From assembly GCA_963682055.1 (NCBI GenBank), contig OY821749.1:20777631-20841630 (forward strand): 64,000 nucleotides of DNA, read 5' to 3'. Shown here one piece after another: positions 11,585-23,671 of the stretch (the stretch's first letter is position 1; the number at the start of each line of letters is the position of its first letter). This stretch comes from Primula veris (taxonomy: Eukaryota; Streptophyta; Magnoliopsida; Ericales; Primulaceae). The position numbers and the translations under genes are program-made. The notes beneath the pieces were generated by a model. It did no database searches, was not told the DNA's origin, and worked only from the letters and a program-made list of their open reading frames with translations.

Positions 11585-11949
11585 GAGCAACCATAATGAT
11601 TTTGTTAATTTCACTTTTTCGCGTATGGATGTGAACATTAACCATTCAAGTCCCATGTTGGTGTCTTTTTCTTAACGTAATATTTTATTATGAATAAATG
11701 ATTTAGGAAACAAATTAATATTATTGGAAATAAAAAAAGAAATAGAGATGAGGTTATTTTCTGTTTGATGTGCGAGTTCGTCAAATCAAAATGCTGTGTC
11801 ATCCTTTAACTTGTTTGTTAAAATTAACAAAAGTTTTAACAACATTAAATTTAACGGTTACACTACCGATACCCTTGTGAAGGGAAAAAATGTTTATTAA
11901 TTAACAATTTTATCTAACAAGTGAGATAAAAATACCACTGTGGATGCTC
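11585..11949. mobile_element. PIF/Harbinger (Tourist-like) MITE
   Basis: A 365-bp element flanked by TTA on both sides (11582-11584 and 11950-11952). The left end GAGCAACCATAATG matches the reverse complement of the right end, GAGCATCCACAGTG. TTA duplications with short GAGC-type inverted ends fit PIF/Harbinger MITEs. No coding capacity is seen. Confidence 0.65.
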
Positions 11950-12054
11950 TTATGCAAGTAATGATTACTGAGTTCCGCAAGTAGTGAGCACTGGTAAGTT
12001 TTTTTCTTTAAATTTGGATTGCTTTTATTATTTGTGTGCAGATGAAAGTTATGC

Positions 12055-14150
12055 AAATTTTGATTCACCGCTCTGCCAAGTTTATTTCCAAAACACATCA
12101 CCACTTGCGATAACAAGTTAATCTGCTTTTCACTAACAAAGGGTCAAATTGGGGAGTCCATTTAGAAACCGTTATTGGATGGCACATAGCAGCCTGTGGC
12201 AAATTCATAAGCTGAGGGTGTCAAATGTTATATTTTGGAATATTATCATGTCTTTGGTATACGACCGATCAAGAAACGAAACGGGATTATCTCGACGGAA
12301 AAGAAAGAGTGGACTGAGCGTCCTATCTTTTAGTTTTATGGCGAGTAATATCTTCCGAAGCATGGGTTCAACATTTTTTGTTCCCTCATTTTCACTTAAA
12401 TGTGAGTAACATTGCCGATTTAATGTGTGGTACTTGGTAGAATACCACCCTGTTTCCCGTCTTCTTGCTTCCTAAAGGTTTATTACAACAATGGTCGTCA
12501 TGGTTTCAGTTTAACGAGTTTGTGATTACTGTATTCTATCATCTCTAATCTTGGGCGTATTGCTCATATCAGGAAAAAATATAAAGGGAGCCAAATTTCT
12601 GCATTCTTTTTAAATGAAGACCAAACATATCACATTTTCATTGTGTAGACTATTTATTTATTATTAAAACCAACATTGAAACTGTGAGTCTAATTTCTGT
12701 AACTCTCCCTTTCCAAAAAATGTCTCCTTCAAATTTGCGACTAAAATTCTATATTTTTTTTAATTTTTTGGTATAGCCTTTCTTATGTGTACTTGAGATG
12801 AGAAGGTCCTTTCTATCATTTGCTTTTCATTTGTTTGTTTTGATGTTGGCTTGAGAACAATGTTTTTTTTTACTTAGTAACCTATTTAAGCTGTTAGATA
12901 CCATTCACATTTTCAAATATTTTTGTGGTCCATCCACTTCGACATCTTATAAGTTATAACTGATGTCTAATTTTTTCTTTATTTACACTTAAGCATGATT
13001 AGCATTACCATTTTAATGTCTAGTTCTTTGTTTATAACATATTACTTTATTTTCCATCGTCAGCATCTTCTTTTTATTGTCTAAGTGAAGCAAATAATGC
13101 TTGTATTGTTAATCATAAAGGTGTCCAGTAGAAAGACTTACTGATATTGTTTGGCATCTAGAAAAATGATAGTTACTGAAATTTTTGTGCTAATGCTACT
13201 CAGATTAAAGTGAAAGAAAGGAACAGAAGATGCCAAGGAATCTGAAAGTTAATGCTTACATTGAGCTGTCAACGCGATGGTTATCGCTCAAGGTTGATCA
13301 TTCACAGGGCTTTCATTCGAAGTTTATTCGTTCTTTTATGTTAGAAGGCGAGCTACGCGTGACATGTTCTTTTAGAACAATTAGGTAAACTCTTCAAGAT
13401 GAGGGTGATTAAAAAAGGTTTTGACAAATAAAATGTCAACACGTACATACACGAGCAGACTCCCTTCGTTCTTGATTTGCGGACATAATTTCAGGCTTCA
13501 CAGCTCTCCCAAGTTTCTTTTTCAAGGTACATCAACACATCCTGAGATTTACATACCAATAAAGGTTAAAGTTGGGAAACCATAGTTGATTTGATATGTC
13601 ATCTTTCAAAGGGGGTATAACCAATGGGATCAAAAAAGAAAAGAAAATTTCCAACATCTTTTTGGAGAGTAAATTTGAATTACTGCCATCATTAGCTCAT
13701 CATTACAGTTTTATTTGAATCATTTTCATATTTCGTAACATCTTTTCTTCCTTAATTTTTACTTAAGAATGAGTAACATTACCATTTCCATATCTAGTTA
13801 TTTGTTTCTAGAATATTACTATGTTTTCCATCTTACTTCCTAAATGGCTTATTATAGAGTGGTCCTCATAGTTTCAATTTAACCAGTCTTTGATTACTAT
13901 TTAGGTTGTTAATCATTATCATATCCGATTTTGGACATGGTTACCCTCAATAGTATCAGGACAAAACACAAAGGGAGTCAAATATGTCGGTATCTTTGAA
14001 CCAAGACCAAAACAATAATATATTTTACTGCACGAGGACTATTTGTTTATCAGTTAGCACTGACACTCGAACTATGAATACCATTTCTGTAAGTCGCCCT
14101 TCTATAACTGTTCTTCAAAGTAGTGACTAAAATTTTAAATTGTCTCTTTT
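12055..14150. repeat. Old degenerate direct repeat pair
   Basis: Segments 12055-12760 and about 13497-14150 align along their length. Shared landmarks are 'CTTAAATGTGAGTAACATT' and 'CTTAAGAATGAGTAACATT', 'TTTATTACAACA' and 'CTTATTATAGAG', 'AAAGGGAGCCAAAT' and 'AAAGGGAGTCAAAT', and 'TCTGTAACTC' and 'TCTGTAAGTC'. A third partial match lies near 12965-13080. No gene is recognised. An open stretch at 13230-13386 ending before GTAAAC could be an exon relic. Confidence 0.55.
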
Positions 14151-14463
14151 GTAGGAGCTAAGTTTTGCAATACTAAAGATCGCAGAAATTTGTGCAAGAT
14201 TACTTACAAGAGTAAGCCATTTTTTTCTCAGTTAAGCACTTAATTTTATCAGATCGGGGAGATTTCCCCCCCAAAAAGTAAGGGCAACAGTCTTTGATCT
14301 TGCATGTTTACACCTAATTCGTTACAATCAATTCCCTTTTAATCCCTTGCGAAACATACTCAATGTCACTGCAGCTAGGTTATTGAGCTAATGATGCATG
14401 ACAGTTCAGTCATGTTCCCTTTTTGAACGAGTTGTGTTTGTAGGGTATTTCCCTGTTTTTTGT

Positions 14464-15391
14464 TTTTATAATTGGTGGGGAAAACCCACATTTTTATTAA
14501 TTTAGTGGAATAAAAATGCGGGGGAAAAACCCCACAAAGGTACAAGAAATAATAGGTTCAAAAGTGTTACAAAAACAAATTACAGCTTTAAAGCATAAGG
14601 GAACAGAAACTTGTGGACTGAAACCGTAGTAAAACAAGAATAAGCCACTTGCTCCCACTTCAGTAAACCATCGCACTTCTTCTCTTGTCTGAAATCTTAC
14701 AAGCCCTAAGAGAAAGAAACCTCCCCCTTTCCATCTCTGAAAAATCCTCATCTTCATTATTTAAGTCATTCTAAGGAGTTCCTTTCAAATTGGGAAAATA
14801 ATCTAAACTAGAAGAAATAATAGGATCATCATCACATCCCCAATTGGCCAGGTAATCTGCTCCACTATTTCCTTCTCTTTCTATGTGCATAATATTGTAA
14901 TTATAGATCTTGAATTCGTGAATAATTAGATCCATAATATAAATTAGCTTCCATGGACATCTTCCTCTTCCTTTAATAATATTGACCAATTGTAGGCAAT
15001 CAGTCTCAAATACTGTATTAATCTCTGGTTTAATTTGTACTCCCAAAAGCAGTGCTTTCATTTTAGCTTCTAGGCTAGAATTACTCTCAATTTTCGTAGC
15101 AAACCCTAAAATAAATCGACCTTCAGAATCTCGAAGTACCCCTCTCCTACACCACTGATATTTGAAGATTCTCTATCAATGTTGAATTTTTGGACACCTG
15201 TTGGGGGATGAAGCCATTTAACAGTTTTGAGTTTTTTCTTAATAGGAATAGAGTTGTAAGAAAAATATCAAAATTATTAAAAAATCACTTATCTTTAATT
15301 GCATTTGCTCTGATCATGCTTCTCACATCTTCACATATATAATCAACCTTCATTCTTTGATTGTCATATTTACTTTTACACCTTGCTTCCC
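14464..15391 (-). mobile_element. 5'-truncated LINE with RNase H domain
   Basis: The insertion is bounded by identical 17-bp copies of ATTTCCCTGTTTTTTGT (14447-14463 and 15392-15408), which are its target-site duplications. T-rich DNA next to the left copy fits the poly(A) end of a minus-strand insertion. Read on the minus strand it encodes a zf-RVT-like segment ('ARCKSKYDN', 'VDYICEDVRSMIRANAIKDK'), then the RNase H region ('WLHPPTGVQKFNID', 'GVLRDSEGRFILGFATKIES', 'SSLEAKMKALLLGV', 'ETDCLQLVNIIKG', 'HIEREGNSGADYLANWG'). Stops and frameshifts interrupt the upstream part. It is a dead-on-arrival copy of a plant L1-type LINE that carries an RNase H domain. Confidence 0.85.
14771..15123 (-). 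pseudogene. LINE RNase H (RVT_3) domain, broken
   Basis: The longest uninterrupted part ends at the stop at 14771. It includes the expected acidic positions of plant RVT_3 domains: E in 'LEAKMKALL', D in 'ETDCLQLV', and D in the 'REGNSGADYLANW' motif. The earlier D-containing beta strand ('KFNIDRE') lies upstream in another frame near 15180. It is part of the LINE at 14464-15391. Confidence 0.8.
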
Positions 15392-15615
15392 ATTTCCCTG
15401 TTTTTTGTGTTTAAAATGATATTGGATTGAATGAATACAGTGCTGTGATTGATTGTATGTTGATATCCACTTCCAGTGCAATTTTCATGGCCTATAGTTT
15501 GTCCCTTCTCATAGTTAAAAACAGAAATTTTGTTGACCCAGTACAGTAAACTAGCAATAGGTATATCATTTCTTCCTTTGTATAATGCAAATAATTTCTA
15601 ATTGCTTGTCTTCAG

Positions 15616-18600
15616 ATGGGGCACTATGCGTTACTACTGACTTTTGGCATCCTGGGAAATCTCGCTTCCGTCATTACTTTTATGTCCCCACTGTAAGTAA
15701 CATAACTTGTTTTGGTGGACAAGATCAGTTTTTACATGTGCTATCTTCAGTTGTCATATTTTTTTGTTATTTTAATAAACACTAAAAGTGCTTTAAGTGA
15801 CTGCCCCTTTGTGGGAGATAGGCCTATTGTTATTTTATTTGTTAAAAAGCATATTCTTACTGTTATTATTATTTTATTAATTTAAATGTTCATAATAGCA
15901 GGTGTAATGTTTTCAGACTTTAGGAACCATTTTAATTGTGTTAAAAACTAGAGGACCAATTGAGTAATCATTTATTTTGGAAACGGAAAAGTCTTTAAGG
16001 CTGGAAGAGCTTGATATTAAGGATTCATCTTTGATGGTGACAATCAGAAGAAAGGCTGGAAGAGCTTGCTTTTGTCAAATTTGAATAATTTATTGATTTT
16101 TTTTGTAAATCTGATATTGCTTTTTGATGATTAATCTTTGATGTGTTTATGTTTGTCTAATGTTTTTGCGGTTGGAATTTCCATCTTGTTTTCCATTTGA
16201 TCAGCTTAGCTGTTAGCTGTTATACAACGTGTCATTAGATTATGTGGTTGTAGATAAATTCCTTATTTGTTCTTTCGTTTTGTGGATGTATGGTATTTCG
16301 CTGATATGGAGTTGGAAGGAAAAAAATGGTATGTGTCCATGCTTCCTTCTGGTTGTAAAATAAGCTTAAAAGTATTGATTTATTACATAAACAATGTAAG
16401 GTTTACTGTGGAAATTTGCTTTTAAGATGTTGTAAACAAGTTTTTTGAGCTCATTTGCAGATACGTGATCCCTCATAGATATACCATCCTTCGAAATCTG
16501 ATAATTGTGGTTCATAATTGGAGATTTTCTTCCTGATAGCTCTTGTGAACTTGTTATATAAAGGTTTAGCTTCCTGTGTGGATCAAGACTTTTCAGCTAC
16601 ATAATTTTCTAAACAAATATACTAATTTTGTTATGGAATGAATTTGAACTAGAGGATGAAAAGGGAGAGGAGACAGAATATATTGATTAATAGGGAAAGA
16701 TCATGATCTTGGATAAGAAGAGTTACTTTTGATGATAAACTCATTTCATTGGTAGAAGTAGATTAGTTATGATCTAAACGACATCCTTAATTAGATCAAC
16801 AGTCTCGTTTTTCGATTAGTTACTTGATATTTCGAATGAAGATTGGATTGCAATATGTTTAGGTATCATTTGAGTTATATATTCATATAGATAACTACAT
16901 AATTGAGTTTTTAATTCTTATTATATTAATTATCTGTGGAGATTCTATTAGGTACAAGTGATAGAAAAACTAGCCTTTTAAGACTAGATTTATATTGTCA
17001 TGTGTTTGTTGGAGTTAAGTGGTCTTGATTTGGTCTTAATAATCAATTTATTTGAAGTTCCTATGTATTTCTTTATAGACTTAAGATTGTTGGTTACTTT
17101 TTACCTGGTAGGTTGATGTTATTATCACTTATAAGGCTATTATGTCAGTTGATGATTTTATAGTCACTAAATAAGCTTACATGTGATGTATTGATTCCAG
17201 TTAAGAGTTTAGTAAGCGTTGTTTATATTTAAAGATTTTTGGTTCAGGTCGTTATTGTTTAAACCAATCGAACGTTTTAAGTTGTTGAAAATTTCAAGCT
17301 TGAATTTTCCACTAAGGATGATAGCTTGGGCCTTCGTATTTGAGGCTCTCCTTAACGGTGTTCATACGAAGTGTAAAGTGTTCTTTAGAATGTATGTGAT
17401 GTTTAGAACTGAAGGTGATCTATGGTCAATAACTCAGATAAGTTGCATACTTTTTCACAGTTCGATTTTCTAGGCAAGTCTAAATATACGCATTTACTAT
17501 TTATATCTTGTGGCAAAGTGGGATGTGAAAATTTCCATAGCCAGTACTGGGTGTTGTTATAGAGGTTAAATATGGGTTATTTGTCAAAACTGGAAGAAAA
17601 AAAAACGATGACATGAATAGCATGACATCATAAATCCTAGTTCATCACTCTAAACTACACCCTGATTATCTAATTTTTGATACAGGCCGACGTTTGTCAA
17701 GATTTATAAGGGCAAGTCGGTACTTGAGTACCGACCTCTGCCCTACATCGTATCATTGGTTAGCCAGATGCTCTGGCTTTACTACGGCTGCCTTTTGATA
17801 CAGGGCAAGGTGTTTATCGTACTCGTCAGCGTAATCGGCTGCGTTTCCCAAACAGCCTACTTATCCATATATGTTTTCTATGCTACAGTCGATCTTCGAG
17901 TAAGTAATAGGCCAGATTCATCTTTTTATCTGACAGTTTTTATTTTACAGTTACAATAAAATAAAAAATTATAATTTTTGCAGAGACATGTTTTTTGGTT
18001 GATTGCTAGTATTGATGTTGGTCTATTTTCGGCTATTTTTTTCCCCTCATACTTTGCTATTACATCCGTTGAGTATCGTGACTTCTTCGTCGGATTCTCA
18101 TGTGTTATCAGTAGCATTGCATTGTTTGCGTCACCGTCAACGACAGTCGTAAGTTTTTTCACCATTGATTCTTTGTTCTATTATTGTTTTCTGTAGAATT
18201 TGAAAATATAGAGAATGGTTTTATTTCTTAATTCAAGAACTGAGTACATAAGCTGCCTTACAAAAGCTGGTTATAGGATTACAGGCTCTAGCAAGCTAAC
18301 GCCACTATCACTTACACCTTTTGAACACTCTTCGTTATCACCACAATGATTCGGATTACTGTTCGAGCTCATTTCCATTGAACTTTCATGAGCTGCATTA
18401 ATCGAACACTTTATTCTGAAATCTGCAGGTGTTTCTTCCCCTTTCAAATTTACCCCTTTTTCTAAAACCCCAATCTCCTCGTATCTGGTCTAATCGCCTC
18501 TCCAAATCTCCTTTTTGATCCCCCCAGCATAGTATTTAGTTGTTTTATAGATGACGTTGAGTTGGGGAAGTCAGCGTCGACGGGCTGTAAACTCTAAGCT

Positions 18601-19223
18601 GAATATGTATATATCTAATAGTTGTGTATATGTGTTATCAGAGAGGACAAATTGTGTTGATTAAATCTAACAGAGTTCTAATTAAGTCTGATATTACGGA
18701 GAGAGGTATACTATTTGCTAAAGCAATAAATGAAATATAGAGATAATTGTCTGCATCTCCATTAGATCACCACTAGAGAGTTTCGCTCTCTAGAATCCAT
18801 ATTTTGAGGTCTGAGTGTTGGCTTGGGTATAGCTGTGCCTGTGTTGTGGTTCAGATTTTTAGATGGTGGTTGTGTGATTGTTTTTTCTTCTTCTTTGATC
18901 TGTATAATTTAAACCATGTTTTTTCCCCTTTTAAACAGTGGCAGGTGATACAGTCAGGGAGTATTGAGTTTATGCCTCTCCCTCTGTCTGTGTCACTTGT
19001 CCTGAATGCAGGCTGTTGGATGGCCTATGGACTCGTTACCCACAATATCTATATTCTGGTAAGTGTTACATAAAAAATGACTTAACTTGAATCTATTATC
19101 TATCTAGAAAATCTCTGTATACCGATTTCTAATTTTGTGTCTTTGTTGCAGATACCCAATGGTTTGGGCATTCTATTGGGACTGGCGCAGGTTATGGTCT
19201 ACCTCTACTATCGGTATCTTTAA
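15616..19223 (+). CDS. SWEET: SWEET family sugar transporter, five exons
   Basis: Exons 15616-15692, 17686-17899, 17984-18148, 18945-19058 and 19152-19223 join in frame to 213 residues, all with GT-AG borders. Seven hydrophobic segments arranged 3-1-3 fit a SWEET uniporter of the plasma or vacuolar membrane. Family marks are 'FGILGNLASVITFMSPLPTF', 'KSVLEYRPLPY' with 'QMLWLYYG', 'ASP' in TM5, 'SIEFMPLPLSVSL' and 'IPNGLGILLGLAQVMVYLYY'. The proline of each repeat helix (SPLP, LPY, SPS, MPLP) and the pore Asn of 'PNG' are present. Oddities are that the usual TKSVE signature reads SGSIE, the TM5-TM6 link is about two residues short, and the protein ends just after TM7 with no cytosolic tail. The first intron is 2 kb. 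An AG directly before the ATG would allow an upstream leader exon. Confidence 0.85.
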
Positions 19224-19294
19224 TATGTTACGGTGCATCTCACGTATTTGCGTTTATTTTCCTTTGTTATTTCTTTTGGACGACTTTGTATTTC

Positions 19295-19860
19295 GTTATT
19301 GATACTACCTGTCCTTTTTAGGCTCTCTGTATAGAACGTGTTATCTAAACTGGCAATGGTCGAACAAGTGTTCAAGTCTATCTGCAAATGGGGTTGCGTT
19401 TTCCTTTATTCTAAAAGTTATTCCGTATTTTCTAAATCAGATTTTATGCCATAAGCAGTCATGCAAGTCATATGCTGTAGTTATCAGGGTGTAGACCTTT
19501 CTTCTTTATAAGAGAGAATGCTTCAGGGATTTTATCGAGTTGGCCTGTTTGGTTAAAAAGACATAAGATCGTTCAAAGTAAGAGTTTAGGTAACAAAACC
19601 TAACTCTGCCATCTTTTGCAAAAGGGAAATAGGCTTATTTGCACGGCCTTCTCCGAGGTAGCAATTTAGAAGAGCACCATAAGTTTTCTCATTTTTCTCC
19701 TCTTTATTTAGATTCTCAAAGTACATTCGTGCAACATTTATTCCATGCACTTTATCGATCAGATTCATCTGCATAGTACGATCACCCGCCAAAATAGAGC
19801 AAAAACCTTTACTAATCCATTCAGTGTCATCTGTCTTGGAAAAAGAATAAAACAGAACAG
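19295..19860 (-). pseudogene. PPR protein pseudogene, antisense at the SWEET 3' end
   Basis: The minus strand reads a P-class PPR protein of the family with the signature 'DLIxKVHG...AxxYFxNL...YGALLNCY': 'EWISKGFCSILAGDRT', 'MNLIDKVHGINVARMYFENL', 'KTYGALLNCYLGEGRA', 'LLQKMAELGFVT'. After a stop at 19586 and a frame shift it continues 'TGQLDKIPEAFSLIKKKG', 'LHPDNYSI', 'ACMTAYGIKSDLENTE' and 'QPHLQIDLNTCSTIASL'. At least five stops plus shifts show it is dead. It lacks introns and both ends. It starts about 70 bp beyond the SWEET stop codon, in the likely SWEET 3' UTR. Confidence 0.8.
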
Positions 19861-20884
19861 TTCCCGTTTCAGATTGTTAGTTTAAGAAATAGAATCCTTA
19901 TAGCCAGTATATATATACTTGGAACCCAGAAACTACCAGTTTGTTAGTTTAAGACATACTCCTTGTAGCCATTTATTATATTATAAGTTGGAAATTGTCA
20001 CCAATGAATGAAATGAGAAGCACTAAATTCCAGAATGAGAGCTTGACAAAATAGATTTGGGGAGGAGCCAACTCCTCATGACTTTAAAAGTTCCACTCAG
20101 GTCCTATAAATTTTGAAATGTGTTTCAGGTAATATTAAAAACGTCAAAAAAAACTTGCTTAGTGATCTCTTCTGAGGGTTTGTATAGAATCGATAGATTG
20201 TTTCGCATTATTGGGCTTGTTGTAATTAAGTGCAAAATTGACATATTATTGTCAGAATGGAATCATTATGACAACCAGCTTGGCCTTTCAAATTCTCAAA
20301 GTTTTGAAGACTAATTCATGATATTGAAACAATCGGAGCCTTTTTTCTAAAAGGATTTCAATTTTATATAGATATCCAATAAACAATATTCCAATTAATG
20401 GCATGGCTTTTACTTTCACCACAGCACAGTTCTATAACGAAAAGTGTTCTGCTACCAAACTTGCAAGATTTAGAATCTGAACTCCCAATGTTCTTCTTTC
20501 TCTACGTACTCGCAATTTTATAGATACAGCTCAGAGAAAATCTAACACTCCCATTTCTTTATAAAGGATATGCCCCCAGGAAATAACAAAGTTGATTTTT
20601 CTTTCCTATTTCAGAACCTAGTTTTTCGTTTTACAAAAAGTGAAACATGGTTCAGAATCCAAACATGATACTGAAAAGAAATTATCACGTAAAGCATTAG
20701 ACTCAGACACAATATTTTACTTAAGGTAAGAGACTCAACACAATTCTCACCCTTCTAAATCATTGCTTGCTATTATTCTGTCTTAATTATCAGTCATACA
20801 ACTTATATTCAAAAGCTCCACTAGAACTTAAAATTTGAAGTACATTACAGAAATGAGATCAAAACGATCATGGGGTTGGGGAAA
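19861..20884. other. Intergenic, nothing recognised
   Basis: AT-rich DNA with only short random frames between the PPR pseudogene and the first unit of the segmental duplication. Confidence 0.5.
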
Positions 20885-21129
20885 TAAGCTAAATGTCTTA
20901 CGTGCATAGGCAGTCTTTTACGCTTAGAAGAGTAGAATCAGGACCCAAAAAATTTAAAAAGGGAACATCATAAAAGAATAGAAAAGGGTACTTTCGCCGA
21001 CTCCCAGCAAACTCCCCTACTGAACTTCATTACACTTATAAATCCTATTTTATAGGGTTAAAAGAAAAATATAGAATTTGGTTTAATTAAATTTTAGTCC
21101 CTGCCATGTGTTTTATAGTACACGAAAGT

Positions 21130-22488
21130 TAACAGGGAGACCGGTGGTTGTCCATGTATCAAGGTCCCCATATAAAATTCATCAACAGAAGATTGACTAT
21201 AGAAAGAATGACTAGATTTGAAGTTAAGTGGACCAGTTTGTACCATTTGTACATAGTTCCTCTCTTGGGTTTGTCTGTCCTTCGAAATTTTTGCTTCAAC
21301 CTCTGCTGTATTATCATTCTGATAATTAAAACTCGGAAGGATGATTTCTTACAGAAACACTTTTCACAAAACTACCCCCTTGTGTTGCCCAAATTACCAC
21401 TATCCGTTGCCCGTAATTTTCTTCTACCCCATGGCCCTGTGCGACACCACCTTGAGGAGGTGCAAAGTTTCTCGTATCTCCTGTGTAGCCCCTCTGTTCG
21501 GGAACCCTTTCTCCTTGAGGATTGTGAAACCCTTGTTAATTCTGGTAGTTATTACTACTACTATGAAAAGGAGGCATTACATCTCTCCCCTAAGAAGAAG
21601 TGTTCGTTGGTAAAGGACCCGTTCTCTCTCCTCTAACAGTAGAACCATAATTAGGTTGCATTATGTTGTTCTTGCCTATTTCCACCATAAGTGGGTCCTT
21701 GGTTGGCATAGCCGGAACTAGGTTGCTGGTTTGGCACCTGATGTAGCTGTTAGGTAATGGATCTCTTCTCTCTCCCTCCAGCAGTTGGACCATAATTAGG
21801 CTGCACCGGAGGATTTTGTCCCTGGTTGGCATATGGTGGACTAGGTTGTTAGTTTGATACCTGGGTTTTAGGTTGTGGACCAAAGTTCCTATTATCCCCA
21901 AACCTAGGTCTCCGGTTGTCATAACCTTGGTTACCTTGTTGGTTCGTCATGGAATGATATTCCGTTGGTTAAAGTTTCTATTATCTTCAAAACTACGTCT
22001 CTGATTGTCATATCCTCGGGACCCTTGTTCATTTTGCATTTGACGAGGATTGTGATTAAAATCTCTATTTCTGTCATCAGATCTTCCTCCTTGCCTTCCA
22101 TATTGCATTGGTGGTGATCTGAGTGTGATTATCCGATTATCATACTTGTCTCCTGATTTCCCAGTAAAAATTAAAGTTTAGACTCAAAGAACAAAAAAAA
22201 ACTATGCACGATGCTAGTTCACCAACATGCTAGAAATTTTTTAACCAACATTAAATAGTTTAAAACAAAATGAACGATGTGTATGTGAATGTACTTTGCC
22301 TCACCATTTCGGCAATTGAATCAATAGGTATTAAATAAAGAGACCTAAAAGGAGAAAAAAAATACTACATAAGAGAATCATGTTAGATATGCTCAATGAA
22401 CGTCGTTATATGAAAACCATACCTCCATGCTCTTTGTTCACTGGATCAATATAGGAATCTGGCAAAACAAACACGATGCCAGGCAAAT
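21130..22488 (-). pseudogene. MORF1-like organellar RNA-editing factor, partial pseudogene (copy 1)
   Basis: On the minus strand, exon 22488-22423 encodes 'LPGIVFVLPDSYIDPVNKEH' then GG, the conserved core of MORF/RIP proteins, which partner PPR editing factors in plastids and mitochondria. The next exon starts at 22152 ('GDKYDNRIITLRSPPMQYGR') and runs into the Gly/Asn/Gln/Arg-rich tail typical of MORF1 ('GRSDDRNRDFNHN', 'GYDNQRRSFEDNRNF'). A frame shift and several stops follow ('QVSN*QP', 'SIT*QL') while tail-like sequence ('GYANQGPTYGGNRQEQ', 'NFAPPQGGVAQGHG') continues to about 21420. The upstream exons were replaced at 22567 by gypsy gag DNA. The shared breaks in copy 2 show it was a pseudogene before the duplication. 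Confidence 0.8.
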
Positions 22489-22566
22489 CTGTTAAAAAAA
22501 ATACAATTAGACCACCTTTTCGGAAACCCATCCAGTATACATGAAGTAATTTGATGTAAATATGAG

Positions 22567-23604
22567 GTGTTGCGTTTGATACTGTGGGGTGTATCTCCCA
22601 CCACCATAATTGGTGTGTATGGGGGTGTGTTACTCTTGTACCCCTGCCCTGTTCTCGGTGTATCCTTCGCAGTTCGGGGTTATACCATGGGCCTGTCCGG
22701 TGTGGGTGCCTTGAAAACCAAACATTGGTTGTGTCATCTTAGTGGGGATTTCCTCTTGTCGGAGCCTTCTTGCCTCATGCTGTCGTCCTGCCGCTTCAAT
22801 GGCTGCCTTATAAGTGGAGTCTTCCATTTGGGAGTTCCTTGGGAGCTCCTTTTGTGGGCTAACTGTTTGCCCTGTCGGTATTCTGATCCCTACAGTTGCC
22901 ATAGCTGACATGAAGGCTGCCAAGTGGGCTTGAATTTGAGCATGATAGCTCTCGTCAGTCCTTGATACTACAGCCGTGTTTCTTGCTGGTTGCATTATCG
23001 ACTGAAATTCCACCGTGGATGGTGTAATTATATGTGGAGGGCGGATCGGTTGTCGAGCTGTTTGCTCCTGAGTGTCGGCAACTGGCATTCCGTACTGGAA
23101 TGCCGTTGGATTTGTTGGTCGTTGTTCAATTTGTCTTGTTTCCTCGACGTAGTTATCTTTGGATTGGAACTCCCTGATGTCTTCGTCGTTGAGCCGGAAA
23201 TGAGTGACCCTTTCTTGGTGCGAGCTTGAGTTGGCCGACATAGTCGACAGATGGGGCCTGGAGCTTGGCATTGCGTTTGTTGTGAGTGCTAAACTGTCTA
23301 TCTGTCGAGCTACTGCCTGATGTCTTCTTGTCCGCCTTGCCGCAGATATGGCTCATATTGCCTCTGAGTCCGATGGATTTTTGTCTATAATCTCGTCGAT
23401 CATCGGAGGTTAGTCTTTCGGTTGTTCGCTTGGGAGGTTGGAGGTGGACGGTTGATGTTTGGATGTGAGTGTGTGGTATCTTTGTTGGATGGCTAGGAGG
23501 GGCTCCAATTCGTCCTGACTGATTCGCACGTCATTGCTGTTGTTCGTGGTTGTTCCCACCTTCTCGGGGCAACTTTCTTCTATATTGGTAACCATTTTGC
23601 TCAT
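22567..23604 (-). pseudogene. Ty3/gypsy gag N-terminal region, broken
   Basis: The minus strand opens with 'MSKMVTNIEESCPEKVG' at 23604 and stops at 23410. After a one-step frame change it continues 'PPMIDEIIDKNPSDSEAI', a stop near 23354, 'AISAARRTRRHQAVARQ', then a long polar stretch ('SSHQERVTHFRLNDEDIREF', 'YHAQIQAHLAAFMSAMATVG') to 22630. It lies just downstream of the adjacent LTR at 23672 in the same orientation. Position and Gln/Ser/Arg-rich composition fit the N-terminal half of a Tat-type gypsy gag; the core gag domain and pol are missing. The left edge at 22566/22567 cuts the MORF pseudogene. Confidence 0.6.
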
Positions 23605-23671
23605 CTGATAGAGTTGTGTGTTCGACTTCGAAACTAGTTAGTATTAGATGAAGCTTAGAGATGGCGTCATT

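Noticed and set aside
21148..21636. 162-codon plus-strand frame, with a near copy at 31348-31842
   Set aside because: It is the antisense shadow of the Gln/Asn/Gly-rich MORF tail on the minus strand. Its conservation only reflects the duplication.
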